DNA of 64,000 nucleotides from Nicotiana tabacum (taxonomy: Eukaryota > Streptophyta > Magnoliopsida > Solanales > Solanaceae): the NCBI RefSeq assembly GCF_000715075.1, contig NC_134096.1:124254643-124318642 (forward strand), given 5' to 3'. Within the stretch, counting starts at the first letter, position 1. Every line of letters starts with the position of its first letter. Made by a program: the position numbers and the translations under genes. The notes below the pieces were generated by a model that did no database searches, had not been told where the DNA came from, and saw nothing but the letters and a program-made list of their open reading frames with translations. Shown one piece after another: positions 34,805-47,504 of the stretch.

Positions 34805-37440
34805 CTACCTTTCAGTTGGTGGGTTGTTAGGTGAACCCGCACGACTGTTTGAATCATGCCTCAGTCTTAGTCTTGGAATGATAAGAGGTTTGCAGCAAAG
34901 AAGAGCGAACAGAAATTCCATGGTAAACAACATCATGCTAACCCACACAAATAATGTTGTCTTCCAATACCATAGCATTCTTTTCAGAAAAGGAAGTTCA
35001 GATTCCAGTGTTAAAGAGGCAGCATACATTTCAGGAATTCCACCTCCAGTTTGGAACTCAGCTCGTTGCTCAATGATCACCCTCAAGCATGCCGTTGGAA
35101 CAAAACCTTCAGAGAAACCCTTTAAGTACACCTTCAACTTTTGGGATTCTGATGTATATCCGGTGACAAGAGGGGCAGCCTTAAGGAAAGTAGAGAAAAG
35201 GCGTATAGGATTGCTTTTGAATTGCAACATACAGGGTCGCCTGGAGCTAGCTAGCACTTTACCATTAGCAGTGAGGAAATCCGCCCTCACCTTCAAGGTA
35301 AGAAACAAAAAAGTTACTAATCCATTCCGGTAAAACATCACACGTAGAAATGCGTAGCAGACCAGCAATTCATTCAGTTCAAGAAATTGGGTCAACAATG
35401 TAAATCTCAACTTTGTATTCCTAAAATAGGTTGTAGGCTTGAAGTTCTACCAGGATTTTTTTTTTTTTGGTTAAACACCCCACGATGGGAGCAGATTACA
35501 TTACCAAGGCAAATAGAGTTTACAACATAGGCAATTTGCCTTCAAAAAAATGAAATTAATCAATACTAAGTTCTTCAATCCATAGATAAGAAATGGACAA
35601 AATGAAACTATAAGGGGAGGTGCAGACATGTTAACTTGGTAAATAGACCCTGGACAGGAGAAAGAAATTAATGTCAAATCAAGCTGGCCTGGACACCACT
35701 GTTATCCCAAAAAAAAATTAATATCAAATCATTAGGAGACAAACATTTCATTCTTACAACTATCTCCCTTCCCCCCGTCCCGTGGTCCCCCTTCTCTTTT
35801 TTATTATGCAGCTTTTTCGAAATGTATATCAACTGAAATATTCACTAGCTTAAAAACCTAAGCCATGTCATACACAAATCAGATACACAGCCGGCAAAAC
35901 AGATGTCTAAAGCTTATTTGAACTTAAACTTCCCTCTTTGTGTGCATTAATTAAACTAATCTGGAAGATATTATAATCATTTTGCAGCAGCAAAACCACG
36001 CCTAGAAACTTATCCTCCATCTAAATTTATAACATAACTCTATCCGCGCAGAAAGCACAGGACAACATACAAATATGGCATAGATGTACTGCCAGGCAAC
36101 TTGCATAGCTATTTGGACTAACTTTTTAGGCATAAACTTAAGCAACAACTTGATAATCAGGTCAACGAACCCATGTTGATGAACACTTAACAAGAAGAAG
36201 TTCCAATCACCATTGTTCTGTATCTAGCAGAAAAATTACATAGAGTATCAACCACAAAAGTCTCTGGCTTATATACCTGAAAAATGCCCAGATTTCGGTT
36301 GTAGTCAGACTCCGGCAACGTTAATGAAACAGTAACCTGCAACTGATGATTAAGTGGGATAACTCGCACCCCCTCAACCATCCCAACCTCCACTTGATCC
36401 TTACTACCTACACCACAGGTCACAACTGGACTCCTTATTACAGGCACATATGCAACTGGGCTTTTTGCTGTATAATCAAAATTCAAAGGCTCGTTCATCC
36501 TGATCGGCTCTTCCACCATAATTCTCATCAAGATGCCACCAATTATAAAAGCCGATACCAGCAATCCAACCAAAACAACACATACATACACAGACCACAA
36601 ACATCCCCATCCAAGTTTCAACCCCAACTTCCACACTGACCTCTGCTCCTTCAACCATTCAAACACAAATCCAAAACTCCTCATAAACTTGTGCATCGCA
36701 TATCTTTTTCCACGCCTCATTATTTGAAACGGATCCATCACAAACATATAAGAGCTATAAATTACCCATACAGGAAATGAAAACAACTTTATCATCAAAC
36801 TCACAAAAGTTATCAACATATTAACTTGAAAGCCAACAGCTTTTATCACCAAATTGGCTAAATCAAACAAAATATTTGAACTTGAATCATCACTTCCTCT
36901 CAAATGCGAATCAACTACCTCCGAATTATCTATTCTGTCATTGTTCACATCCGTAATTACAGAATCCTCTTTCAACATTAAATGATCATCGTTCGAATTA
37001 CCTATTATTACACTATTAGCATTCATAACCGTCGAAATCTCCTTATTTTCTTCATCAACACTACTTTTTTGACTTCCTCTGCTCAAATCAAGCTGCATTG
37101 CGTTCGAATTTTCTATATAATTCAAACTTCCATTTTTATCCTTCTCCATTGACATTAGCTTTCTCTCTCTAGAATTCAAATAACTCTCGGAACTTACCAA
37201 AGGTCTAAAATTAGCCGAATCATTATCAGAATCACTGTAAGAAAGAGGTCGCCGGCGCCGGAGAGACGACGACGGAAAATCTTCATTTTCCGGGGATGGA
37301 TTAGGGTTTACGACAGCTTCCGATCCGCCAGTTTCGCTGTCGGAAGAGCTTCCGTTGCAATCGTCGAAGGGAAATTCCTCTGGCGCGTCGTCAAATAGGT
37401 CTCCATTGTTGGCTTGCTTGTTTGGTTTTGTATCTTCCAT
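34805..37440 (-). CDS. SEIPIN2: Seipin (SEIPIN2/3-type), ER lipid-droplet assembly protein
   Basis: Exon 1 (37440-36277, 388 codons) and exon 2 (35290-34805, 161 codons plus TAG) join at CAG/gtatat and gaag/GTG to give 549 residues. Residues 1-190 are acidic and Ser/Asn-rich, the long N-terminal extension seen in plant SEIPIN2 and 3 but not SEIPIN1. A hydrophobic region covers about 195-235. Membrane helix 1 is at about 278-306. The conserved luminal domain runs about 307-495 with SPVAYVPVIRSPVVTCGVGS, TVSLTLPESDYNRNLGIFQ, then after the junction RADFLTANGKVLASS, RPCMLQFKSNPIRL and RVIIEQRAEFQTGGGIPEMY. Helix 2 is at about 499-522, followed by a short basic tail. Seipins form ring oligomers at ER-lipid droplet junctions and organise droplet budding. 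Which of SEIPIN2 or 3 it matches cannot be settled by eye. Both exons are open and the splice sites are canonical, so it looks functional. Confidence 0.92.
35291..36276 (-). other. Single intron of the seipin gene
   Basis: The intron is 986 bp with gtatat...gaag borders on the minus strand. A poly-T run (35457-35468 on the plus strand) is present. I see no recognisable mobile element in it. Confidence 0.8.
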
Positions 37441-37551
37441 AACCTACACGAAAAGATACATTACAAATACACAACGAAATATACGATTCTACGATTGTGG
37501 ATCGTACGTATTTTGGAGCGCGAAAGAGGAGCTGAAATCAGGCTTCAGTTT

Positions 37552-37600
37552 GATGATGATGAAGAAGAAGAAGAAGAAGAAGAAGAAGAAGAAGAAAAGG
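37552..37600. repeat. (GAT)n(GAA)n microsatellite in the seipin 5' leader/promoter
   Basis: Three GAT units are followed by about twelve GAA units on the plus strand, so the sense strand of the seipin gene carries a TTC/ATC tract 112-160 bp before its ATG. CT/TTC-rich leaders are common in plants. Confidence 0.85.
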
Positions 37601-37928
37601 AAATGAAATTTTGAACAGAAATAAATAAAATAAAAAAATAAAAAAGGAAATTGATACTTGCAAGAAAACAAATTAATTCGCTGATGCAGAGGTTGTACAT
37701 TTAGCTTAAATATCTGTACATTGTTCAACTAACGGATAACGAGGAGCGGTAGCATAAAATGGGTGGAGTTAAACCGCCAAACGGCTTTCTTCTGTGTGGA
37801 ATTCACTTGATATGATATAATTCTTAATTTTGAGTTATACAATACTTGAAAAGAAAAAAGTTATGCAACACATTTGCAAAGAAAATGTTAATTTAACTCA
37901 ATTATTCAATTAGAAAATGTCTTATCAC

Positions 37929-38053
37929 GCCGAGGATTTATTGAAAATAGTCTAACTACCTTTTCAAAATAGGAGTAAGGTTGCGTACATATTACTCTCC
38001 CCAGATCGCACTTATAGATTTACACTAGGTTTGTTGTTGTTGTTGTTGTTGTT
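37929..38053 (+). mobile_element. TS/Au-type SINE fragment with (TTG)n tail
   Basis: The plus strand reads gccgaggatttattgaaaat, agtctaactacc, gtaaggttgcgtacat, ctccccagatcgcactta, acactaggtttg and then seven TTG units. The order and wording follow the 3' half of the tobacco TS/Au SINE. It is diverged and 5'-truncated. Confidence 0.75.
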
Positions 38054-38127
38054 CATCACAACGTGAATAAATATTTCTTTTTGTCTTACAAAGATAAATC
38101 CTTGTTATTGGTTTTAAAATGTTGCTT

Positions 38128-39770
38128 TTTTCTATGCTACAATGGTTACAACTGGGGGATGCATGCAAATACAACTTTTTTCTACGCTAGCATTAAAAAT
38201 AGGATTGCTCGCAATCAAATCAAGAAGCTAAAGAACTATAGTATGCTGGAGATTGGATGTAAACTGAAGTTGAGGTTAAAGAGGAAATTCTTGATTTTTA
38301 TTAAAAAATTACTTGGGACCGCTACCTTACAAATGCCTGCTATCAAGCCAGACATATGCAAAAGAGTCCATGTACTAAACAGAAGTCAACAACTGGCTTT
38401 AATTGCGCCAGTGACACAAGAAAAAATATATCATGTACTTCAGAATATAGATGATATGAAAGCCTCGGGAGGGGATGGTTTCAATGCCCTATTTTTCAAA
38501 AAGCCCGGTCAATCATTGAAAAAGAGGTTAATACTGATGTAATGCATTTTTTCGAAACCTCAACTATGTAGAAACCTGTCTCAGTGACCTTAATTCCTAA
38601 AGTGAAGAATCATTCTTCAGTAAAGGAATTTAGTCTCATTTCATGTTGTTCTGTACTTTATAAATTGATCTCCAAGATCATAACCACTAGATTGCAGAGC
38701 GTGTTGGATGACCTCATAGATTATAGCCAATCAGCTTTCGTGCCCGGGAGAATGAGATGTGACAACATTATCGTAAGTCACGAACTAGTAAAAGGATATG
38801 AAAGAAAAAGGATCTCTCCAAGATGTATGCTAAAAGTGTACATGCAAAAAAAATATGATTCACTGGAATGGAAGTTTATTGAACAAATACTTATACATAT
38901 GAACTTTCCTAATATGTTCATACAGTGGGTCATGGAATGCATAAGGTCAGTTTCATACTCTATTTGCATCAATGGATGACCTACAGAGCCATTTGCAGCT
39001 AAAAGAGGATTGAGGCAAGGGGATCCTATATCCCCCTTCCTTTTTGTTCTTGCTATGGACTACTTTTCCAGAATGTTGAAAGGACTGAGTGAACAACCAA
39101 ATTTCAATTATCATCCCACATACTTGAAAATGAATTTGATATAATTAGGCTTTGCTGATGACCTACTATTATTCTGTAAGGGTGATTTAATATCTGTTCA
39201 GATGCTTTATGAATGCTTTCGGGAGTTTTCTCATGTATCAGGTTTGATAGCAAATAAAGAGAAAATCTCTATCTACTTTGGAGGGGTGAGGGAGGAGACA
39301 CAAAGGGCTATAATGGAGATGATTGGGTTTAGTAAAGGGAGACACCATTCAGATATTTGGGTGTACTTCTCAGTACAAAAAAGACTATCAATCAACCAAT
39401 GCCAACCTTTAATTGAAAAAATGCTAGGAAAGATTACAAACTGGACAACAAAGTTCCTTTCATATGCAGTAAGGGTTCAGTTGATAAAAATATTCTTTTC
39501 TCTATTCAAATTTACTAGTCACAGATTTTTGTTCTACCTACTAAAGTGATAAAGCTAATCGAAGCTACATGTAGAAGATTTCTCTCGACCGGAGGAGTGG
39601 AATTAACAAAGAGAGCATTACTTGCTTGGGAGAAAGTATGTTATCCTGCTAGTGCTGGTGGACTTAATATCCTAGATAGAGCTATATGGAACAGAGCAGC
39701 GATTAGCAAGCTATTATGAAACCTATGTTGTAAAAAGGATAAACTCTCGGTTAAGTGGGTTCACAACTAT
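38128..39770 (+). pseudogene. LINE (L1-type) reverse transcriptase, 5' part, truncated and broken
   Basis: 38340-38540 has IAPVTQEKIYHVLQNIDDMK and ASGGDGFNALFFKK. 38584-38979 gives TLIPKVKNHSSVKEFSLISC, SQSAFVPGRMRCDNIIVSHE and later CIRSVSYSICING, RT motifs of plant L1 elements. The catalytic GFADDLLLF is intact at 39148-39174, and VSGLIANKEKISIYFGGV follows at 39202 on. Stops occur at 38540, 38977, 39142 and elsewhere. The endonuclease domain is missing, so the copy was 5'-truncated on insertion. It stops at WVHNY (39770), where the Ogre element begins, and continues at 62560. The short repeat ATGTTGCTT at 38119-38127 is repeated at 63405-63413 after the poly(A) tail, marking the LINE target-site duplication. 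Confidence 0.88.
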
Positions 39771-42700
39771 TGGCACACCTCCTTTTTCCGAGGATTAGGG
39801 AGCTTTTCCAATTAAAGTGGCATTATTCGAAATAGGATTATTTATTTTTATTAGAATCACCACTTGGAATATTTGTTATGGTGTCCCAAGTTACCGGTTT
39901 ATTTTAAAATCCCAAATTGAGGAAATTGACTTCGAATTATGGTCCGCGGACACAAAAGACTAGGTAAGAAATTCTGTTAACCCGGAAGAAGGTATGAGGC
40001 ACTCCCGGATTTTGTGGTTTTAGCACGGTCGCTTTTAATCATACAAGGCTTAATTAATTGTTTAATTACGTATTTTTAAAACCTATGTGTGTCTTACCTT
40101 TTACCGCTTTTAATTATGGAGCTATGGAATTATCTTGAAACGAACCACGTGTACGTGAATCTGTTTTGTTTAGTGTGCCAAAAATCATCTCACGTATACG
40201 TGTATACAATTAATAATACTTTATTAATATTAAGACTGTTTCGCCCAAAGCTGCGCGAACGCATACCTTGATTTATTTTGGGAATCATAATTATGTCACT
40301 GGAACGTTTACACAATCATGATAGTAAATTAAAAGCGCGCCTAAAGCAAACTACGGCATATTTAAAACAAGAAAGAAAAATTGATCACTTCACTAGATTT
40401 GGAGTTGGCATAAGGAGGCAGCGTTATAGGATTTATTTGTGAAAAATGGAGTAAGCCTTAACTAATAAGTGGTGAAGCTTGTATACTACAAGTATCCAAA
40501 GTTCCAGCAATTCATAAGGGGCGGCTACAATTACTAGAGAGTAAGAGATTGTAATTACTTTGACTTAATAACAAGTTCAAAGCCTTAAAGTGATTCAAAC
40601 CGATTCTGGCCTACTAAAGCTAACGTGTCTTTTTAAAAAGGTAACATTTTTATAACATGGACAGGACATGGGGCTGGCTTGTGGCTCTACTGGATGGGCC
40701 GGCGCTTTGTTGAGCCCAATCAATCAATGTGATTTTTTTTTAATATAATTAGCAAATATCAGGAATAATAAAATTAATTACAGACTTTCTTAAACATTAA
40801 TACATGAATTTTCAAGCTAAATCCTACAGTACTGAAAAGAACAAAAGGAAATAGTTCAAATTCTCACTCGTACTAATAGACATTTCATGAACCAAACACC
40901 TTCTATTTTCTAGGCCTAAACAATATTACAACATATAAGCTTTGAATCATTAAACCATAAATTTTGCATGCTTTTGACTTCAAATTGAAACCCATGATGC
41001 AACCTTCACCCTCATATGTGTAAAGAAACGACGACAGTAGGCATATTCAATTCGAAACTTCATAGCTAACATTAGTGCGTGACTAACAGTGATTTTACAA
41101 CAGGGTGAGTGAGCAATCAGTAGCAACTAGTCTAATTAGTGAGTAATCATAGCTTAACTATTGAGCTCAAACAAATAAATGTAATGAGCTACTCATCGAG
41201 AAACAAAGATGAAACAGATTTCACATTCAAACAATAGGAACATATAGAAGTAGACATGGTTAGGGAATCAATATATCAAGTTTTCATTTCTATACTCTAA
41301 CAAAAGTTTACAAATGGAACTTTACATACCTATAAGCAAGAAATAGTCAGAAAATGGCCAAATAAAGGCTAAAAAATAGAGATTAAGCTCAGCAGACTCA
41401 GAAAGCAGTAGCAAGTAAACAGAAAACCAACAATAAAATCCCAAAATGAACCTCGACCTCAGTTTAAAATTATCTTGAGAAGACCAAAGTTGATGAAGAA
41501 AACTAAAACTTCTTAAACCTATCTGAGTGAGTGTTTATCTATGAAAAATGCAGAATTCATGTGTGTTTTTCTTCTGAAAAAAAATGCAGAAAGCTATTGA
41601 GAGGAGAGTGAGCTAATGAAAATCAGTATTGTTATGTGTGTATCCTGGTAAAAATGCAAGGGGGTCCCTTATATAGAATATGAGGGTGTACTCTATGAGA
41701 GAATGACAAAAGGGCCTAGGAGAATTCTGTTAACCTCCTAAAAATTAGGGAAATAGCATCTTTTTTAAACAAAACTGGATAACTGTCCAACTTTTCAGAT
41801 ATTCTTCCTATTTTTCAGCATCTTTCTAACAGAATTTGGTACAATTGTTCTTTTCATATATTTCTCTATTTACAGCCCCCTAAAAATTTAAATTTGACCC
41901 TTTTTACCCAAATCTGACCTAATTTCTTTGTCTTATTGTACTTTAACCCCTCTCTAGAAGCTTCTTACTCAACTACTCAAGATTTCTGATTTTCTTATTT
42001 CTTTTAGCCCCCCTGGTATTTTAGTAACTACAAACAGCTATCACAAAAACTTAGATGGATTAAAAATCACAGCACAACAAACAATATTCAAACTTCAACC
42101 TATTTTAGATGATTAACCTAATTTAAACATATAATTAACTAATCAAGATCACTTTAGCTTATTTAAACTGATGGTTATGCATCTAAAATATTGACCTAAC
42201 ACAGAATTAATGAATTTTAAATCCTAACTAATCTAGAACATGCTAAACATATGGGAAAAACACACTAACAATCAACTATTGATGCAACCTTAAACAGCTA
42301 TCAATTGATAATTTAGCAAAGTCGACTAGGTATAATTGAAACTAAACAAAATATGTTGTTAATTAAACTAAGACTAATCTGTAACATGTAATGCAATTAA
42401 TCAAAACACAAAATATCAATCAATTAGTCAATCAGGCAGTTAAGTAGAGAAGTGAAAAGAAGGATTATCAATAGAAAATAAAGTTGCCCGAAAAAGAGAT
42501 ATACGGCTAACAGCCGGCATCGCTACATGAGCATTAGCCTACACTCGAGGCGTAGCCAATGCTATACGCGGCGATGTCCACCATACACCGGCAAAAGAAA
42601 GCAGCGTTATGGGGCTTTCATGGTGGTGGCCGCATTCTGGTGGTCTGGAATAGGCCCAATGCTGACTCCAATTGATAACTCTCAACGAGAGTATTCGATA

Positions 42701-43638
42701 GTATTGGTATGAACCTCAGGTAGGCCGGAATTTGGGAAAACTCGAAATCGTGGTGGATTTAGGTTTTTGTGACTTCTTAGATCTAAAATCCACGGAGTTG
42801 TAGGGATTTTTGAAGGAAATGGTTTGAGGATTAGGAATGAGGAGGAGAAAGGGATTGTAGGGTAACGATTTAGGGTCGTTTGGGGACTGCCCGCCACCGT
42901 AGGGCGATTTTCGGCGGCGGCTCTAAGAGAAAGTGAGAGATGAGAGATGAGGGGGGAAATAAAACTGGTATTTAGGGTTTTGGGGGTTATTTCGGACAGT
43001 TTTATAGGATGGGAAAAACAGTTTCGGTCCGTTAGATCTAGCTTAATGAATGGATGGGATTGGTTTGGAGTTAAACGGGGTCGTTTAGGTTATGGGGGGA
43101 ACCGGACCGAGTAATGGGAGTGGACTGGGGCGGATTTTTTGTGGATTTTGGGCATCACCATGAACTGGACCATATGAACCCAAACAAACCTACCTCTTTC
43201 TTACTTTATTTTTCTTTGCTTTTAAGTTCTAACCAAGTTAATTAAAATCATAAATTAAATCCTAACCCAAATCTAATTTGCAAATTTAAACCTACTTACC
43301 TATTTTTTAACAATTAACTAATTTAAATAACTAATAACACATGTAATGTTACTACTGTATTTTTGTTGTAATTTTCATGTATTAATTCTACAACTAATAA
43401 GTAATTAATTCCTAAAAATACAATTAAAACCTAAAATGATATGAAATGAAGATTTGAAAATTTTTATGATTTTTCTATGATTTTAAGATATTAAATATGC
43501 ACAAAAATGCAACTAAATGCAAACAAACAAATAAAGAGCAATTCCTAGAAATTCTACAAAAAATCAAAAATATCTAGAAAACTATTTTTTGTGGATTTTG
43601 TAGGAGTATTCTTGTAGGAAAAAAATTATGTGCTCACA
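39771..43638 (-). repeat. 3' LTR of the Ogre element
   Basis: On the plus strand it runs from TGGCACACCTCC (39771, the family TGTCACAC with one change) to TGCTCACA (43638). It is AT-rich except for a GC-rich block at about 42490-43150. The minus-strand TATA motif is at 41667-41676. Confidence 0.92.
41667..41676 (-). promoter_or_regulatory. TATA box in Ogre 3' LTR
   Basis: CTATATAAGG on the minus strand, repeated at 60574-60583 in the 5' LTR. Its position splits the LTR into a U3 of about 1.96 kb and the rest. The promoter role is inferred. Confidence 0.45.
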
Positions 43639-43652
43639 GCTGCCTCTCTTTG
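43639..43652 (-). other. Polypurine tract of the Ogre element
   Basis: On the minus strand AAAGAGAGGCAGC ends directly against the LTR start TGTGAGCA. Confidence 0.65.
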
Positions 43653-44339
43653 CTCGAGAACATGAAGAATTTTCGGGCAAAGATAAAGTGAGAAATTACG
43701 AGCAATTTTTTTTTGTGCCCGTTTAACATTCCATAAGAAGCATTTTGAAAATGTTTGACCGAACCTTGCTTCGGAGGTTGCCTACATATCTTTGGCTATA
43801 AAGGAATCAGGTTAGTGTAGTTCTGGAAGTTTTGGTAGCTGAGACTACCAGGAAGCTGTGATTTCACTGTTGTTACTGCTTGTTGAACTCCTTATTATAC
43901 CAAAATCAGAAATGAAAAGAAACTAAACAAGCCTATCAGTTATGAGTTACAAGATTCCTATCTACAAGTCTTCTGAAGCTTGAATCTTGAGTCTTGACTA
44001 GTTCTTCACGCTGACTCTGATCTGAACCTTGATGCTTGCTAGCTGCATGTATTAATTAATTCTTCTACGGCTTCTTCTAATCAAAACGGGACATGCTATG
44101 CTCGCGACTTCAGTCATGTCTTGAGCAATACACATCTTTTCTTCCTCTTATGCATTTTGGATTCACTTCTTTTCTTTTCTTCATTTTGGATTAAGAATTC
44201 TTCTTTTGGTCATCTCAAACCCCGTGCCTTGAGGTAAAACCTTCTCAGACACCAAAACAAACAAACAAACGAATTTTTTCTGCCCCAGTTTTCACTAGGA
44301 AGCTTTCTGAGTTATTTAAAACATAACTCTATACTACTT

Positions 44340-45880
44340 CATTATTGAAAGAAATAAAAGGTCAAGATTGGTGTACCCTGGGAAAACATGATTCTTTGGA
44401 AATGGTGTACCCTATATTAATACTGATATCAGGGAGTGGTGTACCCTGCATTTAAGATCAACTCAACTAAGAAGTGGTGTACCCTATGTTGGAAAACGAG
44501 ACTAGGGAGTAGAGACCCTATTTCTAAAATAACACCAACTAGGGAGTGGAGACCCTATGTCTAAAATAAAATCAACTAAGGAGTGGAGACCCTATGTTGG
44601 AAAAGAGACTAGGGAGTGAAGACCCTATGTCTAAAATAAAATCAACTAGGGAGTGGAGATCCTATGTCTAAAATAACATCAACTAGGGAGTGGAGACCCT
44701 ATGTTGGAAAAGAAGACTAAGCAGTGGAGACCCTATGTCTAAAATAACATCAACTAGGGAGTGGAGACCCTATGTTGGAAAAGGAGACTAGGGAGTGGAG
44801 ACCCTATGTCTAAAATAAAATATACTAGGGAGTGGAGATCCTATGTTGGAAAAGAAGACTAGGGAGTGGAGACCCTATGTCTAAACTAAAATCAACTAGG
44901 GAGTGGAGACCCTATGTTGAAAAGGAAGACTAGGGAGTGGAGACCCTATGTCTAAAATAAAATCAACTAGGGAGTGGAGACCCTATGTTGGAAAATGAGA
45001 CTAGAGAGTGGAGACCCTATGTCTAAAATAAAATCAACTAGGGAGTGGAGACCCTATGTTGGAAAAGAGACTAGGGAGTGGAGACCCTATATTTAAAATA
45101 AAATCAATTAGGAAGTGGAGACCTTATGTTGGAAAAAAGACTAGGGAGTGGAGACCCTATGTCTAAAATAAAATCAACTAGGGAGTGGAGACCCTATGTT
45201 GGAAAAGAGACTAGGAAGTGGAGACCTTATGTCTAAAATAACATCAACTAGGGAGTAGAGACCCTATGTTGGAAAAGAAGACTAGGGAGTGAAGACCCTA
45301 TGTCTAAAATAAAATCAACTAGAGAGTAGAGACCCTATGTTAAAAAATAAAACTAGGGAGTGGATACCCTATGTCTAAAATAAAATCAACTAGGGAGTGG
45401 AGACCCTATATTGAAAAAGAGGCTAGGGAGTGGAGACCCTATGTCTAAAATATCATCAACTAGGGTGTGGAGACGCTATGTTGGAAAAGAGACTAGGGAA
45501 TGGAGACCATATGTCTAAAATAAAATCAACTATGGAGTGGATAACCTAAGTTGGAAAATGAGACTAGGGAGTGGAGACCCTATGTCTAAAATAAAATCAA
45601 CTAGGGAGTGGAGACCCTATGTTGGAAAAGCTGATACTAGGGAGTGGAGACCCTATGTTGGAAAAGCTGATACTAGGGAGTGGAGACCCTATATCTAAAA
45701 TAAAATCAACTAGGGAGTAGAGACCCTTTGTCTAAAATAAAATCAACTAGGGAGTGGAGACCTTATGTTGGAAAAAAGACTAGGGAGTAGAGACTCTATG
45801 TCTAAAATAAAATCAACTAGGGAGTGGAGACCCTATGTTCGAAAACGCAGCTAGGTATTGGTGTACCCTATACTACCATG
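44340..45880. repeat. Minisatellite in the Ogre 3' untranslated region
   Basis: About forty 33-37-bp units share the core ctagggagtggagaccctatgt. Two types alternate, one ending tctaaaataaaatcaa and one ending tggaaaagaga, giving a higher-order unit of about 70 bp. Edge units are different: the first four (about 44368-44480) and the last (45860-45869) read gtgtaccct instead of gagaccct. Each core contains AGGG...CCCT, able to form a 4-bp stem with an 8-base loop. Tandem arrays between integrase and 3' LTR are known in Ogre elements. Confidence 0.95.
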
Positions 45881-46171
45881 ATTTTGAAATTTCTTTTTTT
45901 ATTTTTTTATTAAGATATTGAGTAAAATGCGGGAAAAATTTTGGAGAAGACTTCCCTTTTGGAGTTGTTGCTGCTGTGGAGCTATTTTAGTCTCCGCGTG
46001 GTTTCTTTTTGGTTGCACCTGCTTCTTGCAAGGTTGCTTTTGGATTGCACATGTTTCCTGTTTTTCAAACAAAGAACGATAGTTAATTTGAAATGGTGGT
46101 TGGTTTTGCAGCTTTGAGTATTTCAGTCACTTGATCTTAGCCGGCTTCTTTGATGAAAATTTCACTTGTAA
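45881..46171. other. Non-coding spacer in the Ogre 3' region
   Basis: AT-rich with poly-T runs and no supported ORF or repeat. Confidence 0.5.
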
Positions 46172-46740
46172 CTAGTTATTTCCTGAATACCGATTGTACT
46201 TCTGGCCCCGGAGAACCCTTGGATTTTCTAAAACTTTTCCATGACGGTCGATCACATGGGACTTAACCTTTTTCAACTTTATTTTGCCTTTGTAGGCCTT
46301 TGACTTCTTTCTTCCAATTTTAACTTTAAAGCTTTGGGGAACCTTTGGCTCTTCAAACTTTGCCAAGACGGTTAGCCACTTGGGACTTAACCTTTTCAAC
46401 TTCATTTTTCCCTTGTAGGCACTTTTAATTTTGATTTCCTCCTTCTAAGAGTCTTTGATTTCGAAGCATCAGCCGCTATGGCCAGTTGGGGTCGACTTGA
46501 TGCCCCTGCCGAGGCTGGGTGCCTTTTTTGCATATTAGCTTGTATCAAACGAGAGCCCCGTAAATCAGTCTTGTCATCCATTCTTTTTGTGTGTGTTTTT
46601 GGAACAAGATTAGACCGAAAGGGATTCAACGAAAAATAAAAAATGGAAAGGATAATGAATTTAAACAAGAGATGTCCCTTTCGGGGAACGGAAAGAAGGA
46701 CTAATCTACGAGTACATGCGGACTTCAATGAACATGACAT
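46172..46740 (-). pseudogene. Lysine-rich ORF pair downstream of Ogre integrase, function unknown
   Basis: Two minus-strand ORFs, 46740-46402 (112 codons) and 46405-46172 (77 codons), overlap by the 4 bases ATGA. Both are strongly basic: the first ends SKTLRRRKSKLKVPTREK and the second has FKVKIGRKKSKAYKGKIKLK. Clusters of Lys/Arg look like nuclear-localisation or nucleic-acid-binding segments. At DNA level a roughly 125-bp module is duplicated within 46210-46440 (gggacttaacctttttcaac... twice). The pair may be one former ORF split by a frameshift. I recognise no family. It lies between integrase and the minisatellite, where standard gypsy elements have no gene. Confidence 0.4.
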
Positions 46741-47504
46741 GCCTTTTGGACTGGATGCTTTATCCGTGTAAACCGTCCGACTCTCAGAAACTCATCACAA
46801 ATTTGCCTTGAAAAATCGAGAAACCTTGCTCGGGACTATGTTGCTGCCATGGATGTGAGGATCCTCTTTTTCGATCGGTGGCGCCCTTTGTGGGTTTTCA
46901 CCAACTGACCTTTCTCATTTCTCTTCTCACCATCGTCTTATAGTGCTCTTTGCGAGTTTTCACTAAAAAGACTCTCGTTTTTAATTTCTCTACTTACCAT
47001 CGCCTTACGGTGCCCGTGAGGATTTTCACCAACAAGAATCTCTCATTTTATTTATCTCATTTTGGTTGCATCAGATCCGAGTACCTGTGTCTTCCAATTT
47101 TGAACATTCTTGTCGATTGATCGGAAGGACTTGAAGAGGATTTGGGTAAAGCGAATTCAGATTGAATTACAACTTTGGAACCTTTCAGGAGAAACCATCG
47201 TCGAACCATTATAACATCTGCCCCAGTTTCAACTTTGGGGGAATGTGAACTTTTATTTTGGTGTGACTGAACCCCAGAGAGAGGCTGCCCACGTATCCTT
47301 TCGGAATCAAGTCAAATGTAGTTCAAGAAACTTTGTTTTTGATTTTTTTTGATTTTTTTTAATAATAACTTCCAAGTTCCCAAGAGGGTAATCAAAGAAA
47401 GGGAATCGGCTCAACGGGTTTGCAAAGGGTTGATAGTGTTTGGATAGCGAGAAAGAAAGCCTTCGTCATCCCAATCGGAGCATGTTAAAGCCGTGAAAAA
47501 GGGG
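46741..47504. other. Spacer between Ogre integrase and the basic ORFs
   Basis: It contains repeated phrases such as ttctcaccatcgtcttatagtgctc and ttaccatcgccttacggtgcccg, a short diverged internal repeat. No ORF is supported. Confidence 0.45.

Noticed and set aside
34824..35333. 169-codon plus-strand ORF
   Set aside because: It is antisense to seipin exon 2, whose family motifs and splice site are clear.
36346..36727. Plus-strand ORFs within the seipin gene
   Set aside because: They are shadows of the well-supported minus-strand seipin exon.
42527..42712. 61-codon ORF found in both Ogre LTRs (also 61436-61621)
   Set aside because: Both LTRs were identical at insertion, so agreement does not show selection. 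There is no known domain and it lies in the antisense direction of the element.
44340..45880. Regular direct repeats resembling a CRISPR array
   Set aside because: Spacers are not unique: they alternate between two fixed sequences. The context is a plant retrotransposon and no cas genes are present. It is a minisatellite.
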